From Ganoderma boninense (taxonomy: Eukaryota > Basidiomycota > Agaricomycetes > Polyporales > Polyporaceae), in NCBI GenBank assembly GCA_002900995.3, contig CM035313.1, positions 1,302,001 through 1,366,000 on the forward strand: a DNA stretch of 64,000 nucleotides. Direction: 5' to 3'. The notes below the pieces were generated by a model. It did not search any database. It worked only from the letters and a program-made list of their open reading frames with translations, and was not told the DNA's origin. Within the stretch, counting starts at the first letter, position 1. Each line of letters starts with the position of its first letter. This document shows, in pieces, positions 32,414 through 44,853 of this stretch. Made by a program: the position numbers and the translations under genes.

Positions 32414-34449
32414 CTACATGGACATATATCCAGGCCGCGGGGCCGAAGTGGGCCAAAGTTCCCACCGCGTCCACAAGTACGCGAGCTCGTGCTCATCGTA
32501 CGGAGCTTGCGCTGGTATCTCCTTGGGAACAAACGGCGGCATATGGCCCCGGCGACCAGGGAACACCCACGCGTACCATTCTCTACGACTGGGATGAGAC
32601 CCAGAAGAAGCACAGAAGAAGCCGCAGCGCGGCACGGAGGTAGGTTCGTAGAGACCGAGTGCGGCGCGAAGGTATGCCTCGTCCTTCGCCGAAAATTGGC
32701 CGGGATAGAGGCTGCGTGAGTACGCCGAGAGCTCTTCGGCGGGGATGCCGAAGATGCGTAAAGGGTGGGACGAGTTGTTGTTCACAGCTGGTTGGCCTTC
32801 GGCGAGGTACCAGGCGGAGAGGGATGCAGGTATCCAAGGGGCAGGCGTTGAGACCTCTACGCAGCTGCATGTAGAGACCGACGGCGAGAAAGCTGGGGTT
32901 GGTGACTCTCCTGTTGATTCTGGCGCGTCGAAAAAGAAGTTCGCGAGCGAAGAGCTGGACGAGGTGAAGGAGTAGCTGGTGGTGGAGGGTAGAAGCATGA
33001 GGGGTCTGTATCTCGAAAGGGGGCGCGAGGGAGAAGGCGAGCTGCTAGCGAGTGAGACATCCGACGAGGTCGACGATGCAGACAAGCTGAGAGGCCTGAA
33101 GAGCGGCGCAGTGGAAGAGATGGACGATCGACGTGAGACAGGTGCCGACCGGGAGCCAGAGGTGGCCCTGGCGACAGCGATGAACGAGGTCGAGAAGATG
33201 CTGCTGAGGTCGCTGCTGGCGTGGGTCGGCGACGGTGACATGCCGAAAATTGAGCAACTGGACGAGAAATCAAGGACCATGTCGGATGGAGCTAGGGAAA
33301 GGGCTGAGATCGAGATCGAAGAGAAGCTAGGATCGAGGTGGTCATCCAGAGGAGGAAAGGGAAAGGTATCGACTGAGTCTAAGCCAGAGTCCGAGTCAGT
33401 CGCCTGGCTAGAGTTCGCGTTTTCTGCCGTCCCGGTCTCGGTAGATAGCTGATATTGGCAGCCAGGTGCGGGTGTGCAGAAGATCGAGCCTTCGAGACAA
33501 AAGCGCTTCCTAACAAGGGCGTGGTTAAAGCGGGCCGCTATACTGCAGATGTCCGAGTCTGAGAGTGAAGTCGTCGACGTGGCGTCCGAGTGCCAGGTCG
33601 TGTTAGGGCTGCTGTCTGGGTCACAGAAACTTGAATCCGAGGAGCCTCGAGCGGAAGATGAAGCGGTATCCGCCTCGTCCGTGCACGTCGAAATGTCCGA
33701 GGCTTCAATGGAACCAGCGCGACAGTCGCAGATCTCGTCCGGTTGTTGACTCGCGTCCGTGAAGGCTCCTTCCGCGGCCCACGATCGAGAGAGCTCCACC
33801 TAATGTAGCGCCACGTCCAATTGAGGACCGATGACGACATGTGTGGCAATGTTGTTGTTAGTTGACGTAGACACAAGTGTCACACATCCGACCTCGCCGG
33901 GCCCAAGGAACAAAACACAATATGCGATCGGCGATCGAGATTGGACTTACCTTGACGACGGTGGGAGCCTCTGCGTGTTCGAGCTTCGTGGTACGTTTGC
34001 AGCGGCATCTAGAGGGCTCGGATGAGAAGAGGACGAGAGCGAATTGGACGGTGGTGCGGATGCAGAGGACGATGCCGTGGCCGACGGTCCAGAGGACGAC
34101 GGTGGTGACGATGGAGTCGAGAGGTCTGATGACAGCTGAAGCGAAGGCAATGACGGTGGCGATACATTGGAAAGGACCTCGGCTTGGAGCCCTTATCCGG
34201 GAGAGAGACGAGGGAAGCGCAGAAGCGAGGACGGACGGGGAAAGGTTCAGAGTGAAACGGGTTAGGCCGGTCAAGAGAAACCTGCGTAGATGGTAAGTAC
34301 ACTGTGAGGTGAATGTTTAGAAATGCTCACCCGAGTGGGACGAGGATGCAAAGCTGGACAAAGATCGAGGACAGAGGCCCACTCGAGACTAGCTGGAGCA
34401 ATGCTAGCACGATAATGGAAGAGGCAGCGAAGTGAATTGTAGACAACAT
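32414..34449 (-). CDS. Membrane protein with long Ser-rich region and conserved C-terminus (hypothetical)
   Basis: Proposed exons: 34449-34331, 34281-33951 and 33799-32414, 611 residues. Exons 1-2 encode several hydrophobic helices (FAASSIIVLALLQLVSSGPL, FVQLCILVPLGFLLTGL, CIATVIAFASAVI, VTTVVLWTVGHGIVLC). Exon 3 is a Ser/Asp-rich region and a conserved-looking C-terminus (EWYAWVFPGRRGHMPPF, ELAYLWTRWELWP). The junction is the weak point. A consensus GTAAGT donor at 33950 is joined to a CATTAG acceptor ending at 33800, a 151-base intron; exon 3 has no ATG at its 5' end (its first codon is GTG right after TAG), which argues that it is not a separate gene. The alternative is two genes, the upstream one ending at the TAG at 33800-33802. 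No function assigned. Confidence 0.55.
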
Positions 34450-35068
34450 GATGAGGCAGCGGGGGTGAGATAGGATGGAAGAAAGGATGAGGGTCCGAGG
34501 GTTCGAAGTATGGTCTTATGTAGGTCCCAAGTATAGGGCTGACGGACTTGACCGAAGGTCAGCCTCATCGTCGTTGACAGCTCGATCGGGCCTGGATGGT
34601 TAACGCTAACTTTGTGAATGAACAACGCATGAAATCGTTGGGCACAGTGAGTCGACGACTCTACGAACTCACATCTCAAGTGTCATTGCCGGTGTTGGGA
34701 TGCTGAGATTGGCGCGATCGCCGTTTACCAGGGTTTGAATATCATGTCAAGTTCAAAATGGGTCGTAGATGGCGATGGGCGCTTCGCATTCGTTACCACG
34801 TAAAGCCGCGTAAGTACACCCGACCAAGGCTCAATAAGCGCCAGTCCTGAATCGCAACCGCCAGCCCAGATGGGCCCCACATCGCTAAGAATCTTCTACT
34901 AGTACACATAGTACAAGATGATACCACCCCTTCCGATACAAGTCTTGAGCACCGATCCGGAGTCTCAATACACCACTCCAGCTATCTCACTATTTCGCAT
35001 ACTCGTCAGCGACTATGCCATGGCGCAGCGACAGATGATTCATGTAGATACAAGCCTCCCCTTTCCCC
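34450..35068. other. Intergenic region
   Basis: Promoter side of the membrane/Ser-rich gene and 3' flank of GWT1. No gene recognised. Confidence 0.4.
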
Positions 35069-37182
35069 CTAGAACCGCCAGAGCTTCCTGTGGCGACACG
35101 CCCACGCGACACCGGCTACGCCGAGGCTGTAGAGCGTGAGCACAGCCATCGACCAAAAGTTCGACATGTACATCGTCTGCATCGACAGGTTGATCAGCCC
35201 CGTCGCCACGTTCGCCTGTTGTGTAGGTCACGTCAGCAATCACAATCCACAAAGACTTGAAACGAGAAAGAAAGATCACGGGAAAGCGAGAGCTATGCAC
35301 GTACCAGCAAGAACAACACCAGCCCGTTTTTATTGATCGCCTCCAGGAGCGGCGGCGCCCCCACACCCGCTTCCGTCCCAGAGCCCGTCTCACGCCTCCT
35401 TTCCACCCCCGCGCCTACGCCCGCGCCCGTGCCCGAAACCCCAGCATGCCGCGTCGCGCTGAGCAGGCTCGGATCAGGGTGGAGCTTGAGCTTCGACGTA
35501 GGCGAGTACACGGAGCGGCTGAGCGGGCTCGGGAAGAACGCGAGGTCGAGCACGAGGTAGCCGAGGATGAACGTCGTGTTGTACGCCGCGATCCACACGA
35601 CGTACTGCAGGTTCGCCATGCGGCGCGACACGCCGCCGCCAACGTCTGCGAGCTGCAGCGCGCCGAGGAGGACCCACCAGAGCACGGCGTACGAGCAGAG
35701 CTCCGTCGCGGTCTTGTCGTTCTCGCGTCGGACCTCGACGGCGCGGGGGCCGGACGCGGGCGCGGGGGTAGGGGAGGGAGAGGGGCTGCCCGGGGGCGCG
35801 GGGGAAATTGGGGACGGGACGTCGTCGTCAGTGTCGGAGTCGAGCATCGTGGGGCGCTGGCCTGCGGCGTGCTGTGCGATTTTTTGCTGCTGGCGGCGGA
35901 AGTAGGAGGGAGAAGGTGCTAGGAGGAGCGTTCCTGTGGAGAGGCCGAGTAAGTGGATAGCGAGGTATCCTAGAAAACGTTCAATCCTTTTGGTCATCAA
36001 AGAGACGCGAAAAGATGAGTGCCATTCACCTGTCATGGATATCAGTCCTTCCTTATTCGCAGAAACGATGCCCACTCGTGGAGCTTCCTGGATAAACTGG
36101 GCAAGCTTGCCGGTGGAGAGGGCAAGTTGGTGCGCTGCATAGGTTCATGAGTGTGGGTTCAAAAACGAAGTTGAAAGGACGCATACAAATGGCGACCACA
36201 AGGCCCAGAAGGGAGACGGGAACATACACCATCAAAGGGTGGAGTAGCACTTGAAATATGGGCAACAAGCCGAGCGTAATGAAGAAGTTCCAGTGGACAC
36301 CATATTCTGTTACATGTTCCTAATTTGTATTGTTAACCGCGGTCGCGACGAAATTATTACTAGTCACTTACTGGATACTCCGTTCCCTTGACGGAAATCG
36401 TCCTCAACAAGCCAAGAAGGAGGACCGGCGAGCACTTTCGTAGGACTGTGGTGACCTTGGGGAGGAGAGGTGCGGTAAGGTAGGAAGGATTCTTCAGGAG
36501 GGGTATCGCAGACACGATTCCTTGAGAGAAGACGAAGGAACCAACACCGATGTCCATCTAGGGGAGCGGTCTTCAGCAGGAAATATGCGTCAATCGATGA
36601 ATCATACTCACCATGGAAACACCGTAGGTCTCGCATTTGGCCAAGAATCGGGGGAAGGCAGGGAAATCAACGGCAAGGATGCATATGAACGTGAGGAGGA
36701 GCATGTGGGCTCGGTACGTTGTAAGAGCGGGTAGGGATGGTATGGCTATCGACAGAGGCTTGGATGGACTAGGCTCCCGAGAAGGATTCAATGCGCGTGA
36801 TGATTGGCGACTGTGTTTGAGAGAAGAGGGGAGCCATGTTCCAGACTCGCGTCGGGGTAGAAGGACAATGATGCCAGTCGAAGCGGCAAGAAGCAAACAC
36901 AGAATGAGTGGCGCGTCTGCAAAGGCAGTGACGGAGAGGAGAAGAGGGGTGATGATGAGGTATGCTTCTGGGAGGAACTGAGAGGATCGACTTGGAAAGC
37001 GCGTGCGGACAGCCGAGTGGAGGGCTATTGACAACTGACCTCAGTCAACCTAGCCAGTCCAAGTGTTTACGGACGGTAGAACTCACCAATGAAGCGAGAG
37101 AAACCAGATTAATGTGACCTATGGTGGAACCGGTCATGCCGGACACAAACGCCTCCTTTGACACCTTGTAGTCATCGTTCAT
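35069..37182 (-). CDS. GWT1: GPI-anchored wall transfer protein 1 (GPI-inositol acyltransferase, PIG-W)
   Basis: Gwt1 acylates the inositol ring of GlcN-PI in the ER, an early step of GPI-anchor synthesis. Seven exons: 37182-37087, 37034-36612, 36557-36372, 36319-36187, 36134-36030, 35969-35305 and 35215-35069, all phases consistent, 584 residues. Family signatures are clear: N-terminal [20 protein letters not shown], then [78 protein letters not shown], a large loop, [40 protein letters not shown] and [13 protein letters not shown], with about a dozen hydrophobic segments. The loop carries a long Pro/Ser- and Gly-rich insert. Length somewhat above yeast Gwt1 (490). Housekeeping, single copy expected. 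Confidence 0.95.
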
Positions 37183-37614
37183 GGTACCTGTCCGCAGAAA
37201 TTTGGATGGCCGGAGCGGCTTCAATTTGAGGTAGAATATGGTGCGTAGAGAGAGTGAGAACAGCTGCGACAGGAAGGAAGGGTTGGAAGGCGGAGGCTGA
37301 TGGAGGTCGAACTCGAAGGTGCTGCAGCGCTTGCCCCTGTGCATCGTTTACGGCCAACCAAACAGAGGACGCATCACCAACCGGACCGCCGATCCGCTAT
37401 CCCGATACACCTTCGCCAGACACAGACACTCGCTTTGTACTATACTAGTACTGTACTCATGTCCATCGTCTGGTCCATCTCAGTCTCCTCTCACTACAAT
37501 ATCTAGCTCGCCACAGACTTCTATCCCGTTTTCAAGCCCGGTGGTGTCGAAACTCGTTAACGTTACCCAGCGATAAACACTTTCGTCCAATTCTCCTCAG
37601 TGAGCATATGGTCG
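37183..37614. other. Intergenic region upstream of GWT1
   Basis: Promoter of GWT1 and 3' flank of the next minus-strand gene. No gene seen. Confidence 0.4.
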
Positions 37615-38091
37615 TTAGGCAGTCATATGCGCAACTTGTACACGCAGGTACGTATGCAACTTTAACTTCTCAATCCCGGCCTGCAACGTCTGCAACCTTC
37701 GCAGGCATGCGTTGAAAACGCCCTCTGTCTCGGTAGCACCGATGCCTCGTGTCGACTTCCCGTGCGTCCACCAGCACCGTTGACAAATTCTGCAATTATT
37801 GCGGACGGTTGCCATTGAGACAGACCCATCCTCATGTGGGTGAGGGACACACTCAAACAAGTAAGTACTTACAGTAACAGTTACCAGCTCCGCGAGATTC
37901 GGCGGTGACGTCTTGACAGGCGGGACGTAGAGCCCCCGGTCCTTCAAGTTGGTGTGTGCTACAATGCTAAAAAGGTGATGCGGCCGCGGAAGGAGTGCGG
38001 AAATTGGTGTTGCGTCCAGTGTTTGCACCAACAAGTTGACGGATTGAACAACCTCCTCCGCTACTGCCAGCACGGTCTGGTCAGGGTCCAT
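37615..38091 (-). CDS. Hypothetical small protein
   Basis: From the ATG at 38091 the frame reads 158 residues, beginning MDPDQTVLAVAEEVVQSVNL and ending in a helical C-terminus (CLRRLQTLQAGIEKLKL). The frame is open 108 bases further upstream through an Arg/Lys-rich stretch but without another ATG. Within it, a perfect GTAAGT donor near 37875 and a GAG acceptor 42 bases on would remove a multiple of three, so both spliced and unspliced forms stay in frame. Composition is protein-like and includes CRICQRCWWTHG, but no family is recognised. It could be an exon of a longer gene or a chance frame. Confidence 0.45.
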   Translation of the reverse strand: MDPDQTVLAVAEEVVQSVNLLVQTLDATPISALLPRPHHLFSIVAHTNLKDRGLYVPPVKTSPPNLAELVTVTVSTYLFECVPHPHEDGSVSMATVRNNCRICQRCWWTHGKSTRGIGATETEGVFNACLRRLQTLQAGIEKLKLHTYLRVQVAHMTA

Positions 38092-38798
38092 CGCCCCAGC
38101 GTTGACGTTGTTCGACCGACGTCGTCGAGCATTGCTGTGTACTTTCTTGCGACGCCGTCTCCGTCGCACAACTTGGCCCAGACCCGGCGCAGATGCCAAG
38201 CGCTAGGGCCGTCAGACCAACTCGCCTCCGAGGGTTCTTTACCGAAGTAGGCAGGTTCGCAACCTGTCAGAGATAGGCGTTTGCATTTTACTCGATGCTT
38301 TCGGCAACTTTTTTCCAGGGACAGGATTCCGTCAACTGACCTGATCCGGAGCCCAGGCTTCAGCGCTTAAGCGCTTCAGCTTGAGGCTTCGGAGCGGGAC
38401 GTGGGCGCCGCTGCGGTTGCTTCACCTCGATTTTCGCAAATTCGGACTTACAACGCTGCCCTCCGAGCTCGGCCCCTCCCGCTGAACGTGGACCAACCCT
38501 GACTGCATGGCCGCGTCTCTCGCAGCCTCAGGGCGTGTGGCTCCCAATCGCCTGTTTCAGATGAACAGCCGGTCCGGGGTCTCCAAGCGTGCCTCTTTCC
38601 GTCGCGTATGCCCATATCCCCGGGCTCTGGTCTCGCCGTCATAATTGATTAGTCCTGTTTGTCGATCAAATATCCTTTCGCCGGCATCCCAGCCGCCTGC
38701 CGGGCCCAAAGATATAACCAGGGCCGCCCACAGCCCCGCTCAAATCTTGGGCTCATCTTCGTCCTGGCGTCGCTTGGCTCCCACCACCACCAGCAAGC
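38092..38798. other. Divergent promoter region
   Basis: Between the small minus-strand gene and the plus-strand seven-helix gene. No gene recognised. Confidence 0.4.
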
Positions 38799-40380
38799 AT
38801 GGCGTTCGACGTGCCGCAGGACGCGGAGCTGCGGTACGTTGAGGTCAACAGCCTCGCGCTCAACGTCACGCAGTTCTACGCGGCAGACCTCCCGGATGTC
38901 GTCCTGGAGATGGGCCTCTCGAGTGTCCTTTTCGGTGCGTGTTTCTTAATTGGTGACTGGGAGAACTGTATTCAGTCTGCTTCGCTGTGACAGGTATCTT
39001 GACGGCGCTTGTCTTGGTTGCGTTGTACTTCCTCTTGTGCGTGTATCATCCCTTTTCACTCAAGCGTACCTCTTCTCAATACCCGCGCCAATACATAGTC
39101 GAAATGGGCTCCGACAAACATCCGTGCGTGTGCTCCTCCCGAGCACACTCCTTTTGTACGCCTCAACGACGTTGTGGATCGTCGCCAAAGGAAGTTACAT
39201 CGGGAGCGTAGGGAAACTCGTCTCCGCGGCGCAAAATGGAATGTACTCCGATGCCTTCACGAGTGCAAACGTCGACGTCCTCAGCTCGCAAGTGTCGATG
39301 AACTCCACGATCATGACCATGACACTAGGCCTAAACGTCAGTCAACGCTCGTCCCCTTCGTTTCTCCCGAAATCTCATGTTCTATGCCGTGCGCTCTCCA
39401 GGTCATATTGGGGGACAGCATCGTGTGGTGGCGTGCGTGCGCGGTCTGGCGTAGCAGGTTCGTCTGCTATCTTGGTGTGGCTCTCGTCTCACTTACTCTT
39501 GGTGCGTCCGATCGTCATGCTCAATCCGCAGAGGCTGTGTGCTGATGCTGTCCTGGCAGGGTTTGGGATCGCGGCGATCGTACTCGGGGACCACGACTGC
39601 CCGTGTCATGCATGCCCATGTCTCTTCCCGAACTATCTCTTTCGCCCAGGCGCGATCGCGGAGATCAGTGCGGTGCTATCTCTGGGGACGAACGTGCTCG
39701 CCACTGTCTTAATTGCTGTCAAGGCCTGGTAGGTCTTCAAGTTAATATATGGTTGTGTGGGTATTGATTCCAGAACTAGGCAGCATAGATCGATGTTGCG
39801 CGGGCGCTCCGGGAGCAAGCGAAAGGCTAGGGTTGCGAAAGCCTTTTGCTTGTTGTTGGAATCGGGCACGATGTACTCTGTCCTCCTGGTGAGTCGTCCT
39901 CAAGTCCGTTGTCAGGTTGGATGATGTTTGACGCCACGCGATTAGATTCTTCTGGTCTTATACGAATTGGGGCCTGCTCGGCCAAACGTCCCCTTTCAGC
40001 CTTCGCAGAATGCCATGCTCAGGGCGGAGGCGTACTACACGTTTGGCTGCTTTGTTCCGGTCGTGGTGAGTCCTCCATGTGACGTTCCTTGGGCGTGTTC
40101 CGTACCTGACGCGGCGACGCTCGGCCAGGCTATCTATCCGATGCTTATCATAGTGCTCGTCGCGCTCAATCGCTCGCCGATAGAGAACGGCCTGACGACA
40201 GTTCAGAACGAGAGCGCCACTGCTGCTGCGGAGGCGTCCGAGGGCGCGACGCTAACCAACCTTGCATTGGCGTATTCTTTACGGAGCACAGGCTCGTTCG
40301 TGGTCACCGATAACATATCCATGCAGGCAGTGGACATGAAGCCCGATCCTAATGGTACTCGGACGTTGGAGACGGTTTGA
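38799..40380 (+). CDS. Seven-helix membrane protein of unknown function
   Basis: Eight exons: 38799-38934, 38994-39036, 39099-39336, 39402-39501, 39560-39728, 39780-39888, 39946-40065 and 40129-40380, 388 residues. Hydrophobic segments appear in order: GILTALVLVALYFLL, VLLPSTLLLYASTTLWIV, MTLGLNVILGDSIVWW, FVCYLGVALVSLTLGFGIAA, ISAVLSLGTNVLATVLIAV, SGTMYSVLLILLVLYEL and AIYPMLIIVLVALNRS. The motif 'LGDSIVWWRACAVW' after the third segment is shared by a large basidiomycete-specific family of seven-helix proteins. N-glycosylation-type sites lie in the outer N-terminus. The C-terminal tail is polar. Role unknown; G-protein-coupled receptor-like topology, but no GPCR motif seen. Exon phases fit throughout. 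Confidence 0.82.
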
Positions 40381-41735
40381 CCCCACGTAGAGCAACGGTT
40401 GTACCAGTGTCACGTTTTCTTGTATGCAGTAGTGTATATCAGTGTTCTAATATAGATCTGTACGTTAATACCTATCGTCTGTCCTAGAATCCAATATATG
40501 GCTTGATCAATTGGGTGTCCCTTGTATTCCCTCCGCTCAACGCGCTCTTGGCAAGCGCCGATCTCGTCCAAGAGCCACGGGTTTGTCTACTTATGAATAC
40601 TCTAAACCCTATCTCCCCTCAGTCCCAGTGAAAACACCCTTTATCTGCCGGGATCTAGAAATATGTAAACTTATCCATTTAGATATGCCCGCATCTAACG
40701 TCAGTTTAGCGCCCGTGCGGTGTCGAAAATCGACCTTGTGTTGAAAGTTTTGAGCCGTTTGACGTTGAATTGTTCAAAGCCACTGCGGTTCTGTACCATT
40801 TCTGTGCCATCCAATCTCTTCTGAACAGTTCACACTGCGCGAACTGTACAGATTTCTGTTCTGTTCACCAGACCGATGACGTCATTCCCCAAATTTCCTC
40901 CATTAAGGCATCGCGTCGCGCACCCCAGCACCCCGCACAACTCTCTTCCCTGCCACATCGACATCCCCAACGGTACGCGCATATACTCACCTCCTCCCCC
41001 CTTTCCAGTGCATGCATCTTGGATCCCCCGCGCTGGCCCAGGGCCACGCACCACTGGTAGTGAGTCGTATGTTTTCATTCTCGTAGTTTGGGGATCCGAA
41101 CAGCGCCAGCGGGCACAGGCACGATGCGCGAAGGTTGCGAAAACGGCGCGCAGGGCACAAGTCCATCGTTGGTGGTCGCATCGCACAGCGCGGTAACGCC
41201 GGATGGCAGGTGCGTGGATCATTTATTCCACGGACCAACGTAGTGGGAAGAATGGGTCGAGAGGAGCGGGAACTGGAGGACGTCGGGTGAGGGCGCGCGC
41301 AGATGTGGGGCGGATTTGGGGCGGGTGCGGGTGCGGGCGCGGGTGCGGGTGCGGGCGCGGGCGCGGGCGGGCGTGGGGCAGGCGCAGGTGCGCAGGGCGA
41401 GCGTGGGGGGCGAGCGTGGGGCGGGCGCGCTCGCAGATTGCTTAGCATGGGGTTCTTTGTATCTGTAAATGTCTGAATATATCTGGTGGACGAGATACAG
41501 ACAGATACTACCGGACGCAAACGAATCTCACAGGATGCGCGGAGAAATGAAGAGATATATTGTAATTATATCCTGAGACCAATCGGCGTATCTAACCACA
41601 TCGGCAGATATCTACTTATGCCTCTGTCTCTTAGATATCCCTGGATCCCGCCAGATAATGGGTGTTCTCACTGGGCCTCAGTCCCCAAAGCGTACGTCTA
41701 GTATATGCCCATTGGCCCAATCTACCGCTGAGACG
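40381..41735. other. Convergent intergenic region
   Basis: 3' flanks of two convergent membrane-protein genes. Contains a G-rich tract (41306-41377); no gene recognised. Confidence 0.45.
41306..41377 (+). repeat. G-rich GGGTGC/GGGCGC repeat, possible G-quadruplex
   Basis: A degenerate hexanucleotide array of G3 tracts separated by three bases (GCGGGTGCGGGTGCGGGCGC and so on) gives about ten consecutive GGG runs on the plus strand, the pattern expected of G-quadruplex-forming DNA. It lies between convergent gene ends. Confidence 0.7.
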
Positions 41736-43469
41736 TCATGCATCTGCACGGTAGACCTCTTCTATCTCTACCACAGCGGAACGCGCCTCCACATCTCCCG
41801 TTCCGTGGTCCACGGGAAGGCCGTCCCCGTCCATCGACACATCTACGATAGCGCCCGGCTCCCGTGAAGACCCCAGAGGCCGAAGATGTATGGTCCCGAT
41901 GGATCCGATGTGGGGGAGTGAGCGGGGACTGGCCAAGCGCTGCTTCACCTCCTGCAGGTTCGAGAGGAACCTCGAGATGAGGATCGCGGCGAGGCTGGAC
42001 TGGGAGTCAGATGGGATAGAGAGCGACGTGGGGAAGACGCTCACGGTTGGGTGAATATGGTGAGGAAGCTGACGGCGCCGAGCGAGTCGATGCTGAGCTG
42101 GTGAAGACCCGTCACAAGGGTCAATGAATGCGGGTGAAGGGCAAGAGGCGGAGTGAAGAGCGCACAGAGAGCCATGTGAAAACCAGATGGGCGACGTTTA
42201 AGACGAGAAAGGCTCTGAGAAGAAGTCGAGGTGAGCGTATTGAGCGACCGGCGTAGGGGGGTGCCTACATGAAGTAGATCGCGCCTAAAGAAGAACAGCG
42301 GAACAGTCAATGTGGTCACATATCTATAGGCAGGAGTACGCATGAATGCCAACCGTCGCGAAGGATGGTTCCTGTGAACGTCTGCGGATCGGGGCTTTGT
42401 CTGTAGCCTATAGCTCTACGGACAAGTTCTCTGGTCTTGTACGTGGCCTTAACAGCGACTCCGAGGACAACGAGGTCCGAGGCAATCGTGCATATCCGGC
42501 ATATCATGGTGACTGGGTCGGTGGCCGTCAGACTTGACCAAGCACAAGCAATAGTACGACAGATGGAAACATACAGCTGAACGACATCGTAAGTATGAGG
42601 CAACGGAGAATGTGGACGACCACTCACTTCTTTCCCATGTTGGCAGTAATTGAAAGCTTCGCAAGGCATCCCAAGTCGCTGTTCACGGGGGTCAGCCAAT
42701 AGAATTGGGTCTGTAGGGAGTCAGGCGCCCAATTCTCAGGTATATGCACTGATGCAAGACCAAGTAGACGTACAAGGTTGAGTCCGAACGGTACCAAAGT
42801 CAGGGCTAAGACGAGGGAAGTGACCGGCCATCTGTATGGGGCCTCGCTTAGGGCAAAAGCTCGTAGACTGGAGAGGACTGGAGAACATGTATAAGCATGA
42901 GGACAGAGTTTTGAAGTGCCAGAACACCGCAACGTACTAGCCCACGGTAATAATGTCAGGATATCTAAAGTCTCATAGGCATACGCCAGGGCTTTACATC
43001 TGGGAAATCGTAAGTACACTATCCGCATGCGAGAAGATCGTTGCGGTATGACCTCTACAGCACGAGATGCTAGTTAACCTTAAATATCAGAAAAGTGGAA
43101 GAGAGCTGACCTCGGGTTGCATGTGTTGCATTGCGAACCTAGGTAGGGCAATCGCCAGCAGGGCGAGATATCTATTGAAGAGGAATAGGGTAGCTGCCCT
43201 ACTGGTGTTTCCGCGCCAAAAAAGGTCCACTTCCTTGTCGAAGGTGATGATGTGCTCATATGTAAGCAGTACTGAAGGAGATGTCAAGGCTGAGCCATTG
43301 AACGGGGCGTTGAAGGACGTTACCCAATGCAGCCACTCCACAGTACGAGTTCAGAAATCTGGTGCAAAGCAAATATCAAACTTCAAGCTACCGACAGTGT
43401 GTATGGAAAGCTGACGTACATGTTCTGAGGGCTTGAGTCAGCCATATATAGTGCTGCATAGCTGGTCAT
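41736..43469 (-). CDS. DUF6533-type seven-helix membrane protein
   Basis: Minus-strand gene with several exons. Exon 1 (43469-43420) starts MTSYAALYMADSSPQN; exon 2 (43358-43324) adds FLNSYCGVAAL; exon 3 (43271-43111) reads VLLTYEHIITFDKEVDLFWR and FLFNRYLALLAIALPRF, the classical DUF6533 signature. Further exons follow: KALAYAYETLDILTLLPWA (about 42995), FALSEAPYRWPVTSLVLAL to LGLASVHIPENWAP (about 42860-42730), AVKATYKTRELVRRA (about 42440), and finally SSLAAILISRFLSNLQEVKQ with a polar tail ending at 41736. The last motif, 'ILISRFLxxLQE', is also typical of this family. The splice sites between about 43110 and 42040 were not all resolved. Function unknown; basidiomycete-expanded family. 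Confidence 0.75.
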
Positions 43470-44853
43470 AGCACCAGAGGAAGCGGAAGGACTGAAGGAT
43501 TCTCGAGATTGTCGTATGGTTCCCCATCCCTCCAAAAGCTATTTAATGGTGACGGGGAGAATAGCAAAGCGTTACCCCCCTCTCCTCCGAGATCATCTCA
43601 CGGAGCTCGAAGGGGGTACGGTCGTCTCGTAGTGGCTGAGCGTGAACGCTGGGAGCCGGTAATCGAGCCACCGGCGTTGGAGAACGGGTGCAGCGATGAA
43701 TTCGAAAGGTAGTACAGTCTCCAACCATAGACTCAGTGGGAGGTTGCTTTCCCAAAACAACGAGTTTTCATGGCTGATCTAGTGACTCGACCGGGTGAGC
43801 TCGCTTCTAGGTATAGATTTGCAAAGGGTTAGCACGGGATCACGAGCATTCTTACCGCCGGTCACGTCCTACAGTGATGCATAGCGTTTCCGCGTGCGGG
43901 AGGGCCTTGCGAGTGTGGTGTAATGGTCGGGTTTACACGGCGTGTCGTCCTGGTGATCGCGCCGAATGGGTGGTGGATCGAGTAGTCTTCATCTGCGATA
44001 ATCGGCTTAGAAAACGGTGAGCGTCCGGTTAACAATCCTCCGATGATCCAAAATACACTGCGTCGTGGGGTTCGCACCAGGGGAGGCAAGCGTGCGGTGC
44101 AATTGTACTGGAATTCAATCCAACCCCGAGATTAGTGTGGCATCGATACAGCCCTGAGATGTCGAACCCGTAGGGCTCAGCACCAGTCTCAATTGGCAGT
44201 CAGAACAACTTAGACGGTCCAAAGAACTTACAATAATTGCCAACACATATTGCATTCACCGGCATGAGTTGCTCCGGGGAAGGGCTCGGCCTTCACGAAG
44301 CTTTCAGCACCCGGAAACCTCGACCGTTACATACCGCTTCCGAGTCGACGACCGGGGAACCAAGCGAGCACTAGCAACAACATAGCAAGGCTGTATTAAT
44401 AGAAACGACAACGACAGTCATTCAAAAATATATACTTACGACGCCTTCCTGAAAGTGTGTGCGGTGACACAATCTGAAGCTTGAAGGGGCAGCTTCGGGC
44501 CGGATCTGGAGGTTGGAGCGTTGCCAGTGGGATTTGACCGCCGCAAGAGAGAGACCCGAAGTTCCACATGTGTTTACGGGGCTTGCTGCGGATTGACTGC
44601 GCGATGCGTTGAGCACTGATGCATAATGCTTGGCCTGAGCACAGTCGGTGACTCGATGGTACAGTCGACTGGCAGTGGTGTCTGCGAAGGAGGAGTTTCC
44701 GGTTTAGCAAGCCAGGACGTCACGGCCGTTGCCGATGAACAGCCTGCGACTGTCGACCGCAGCCTCGAGCAGACTGCGCATATAACACGCTACTTCTCAG
44801 CTGCGCTCTATATCCTCTGTGTGCTCGTGGACCCGCTCTCTTCCTTCTCGACC
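43470..44853. other. Divergent intergenic region, 1.4 kb
   Basis: Between the DUF6533-type gene (minus) and the CUE gene (plus). A short plus frame at 43509-43712 and others have no recognisable features. A TATA box for the CUE gene lies at 44781. Confidence 0.4.
44781..44786 (+). promoter_or_regulatory. TATA-like element of the CUE gene
   Basis: TATAAC about 70 bases upstream of the ATG at 44854. Confidence 0.4.

Noticed and set aside
43509..43712. Plus-strand frame upstream of the DUF6533 gene as small gene
   Set aside because: Lies in the divergent promoter region, no splice continuation or motif.
43895..43945. tRNA-like D-arm text (GGTGTAATGGTCGG)
   Set aside because: No T-arm or acceptor stem at the right distance.
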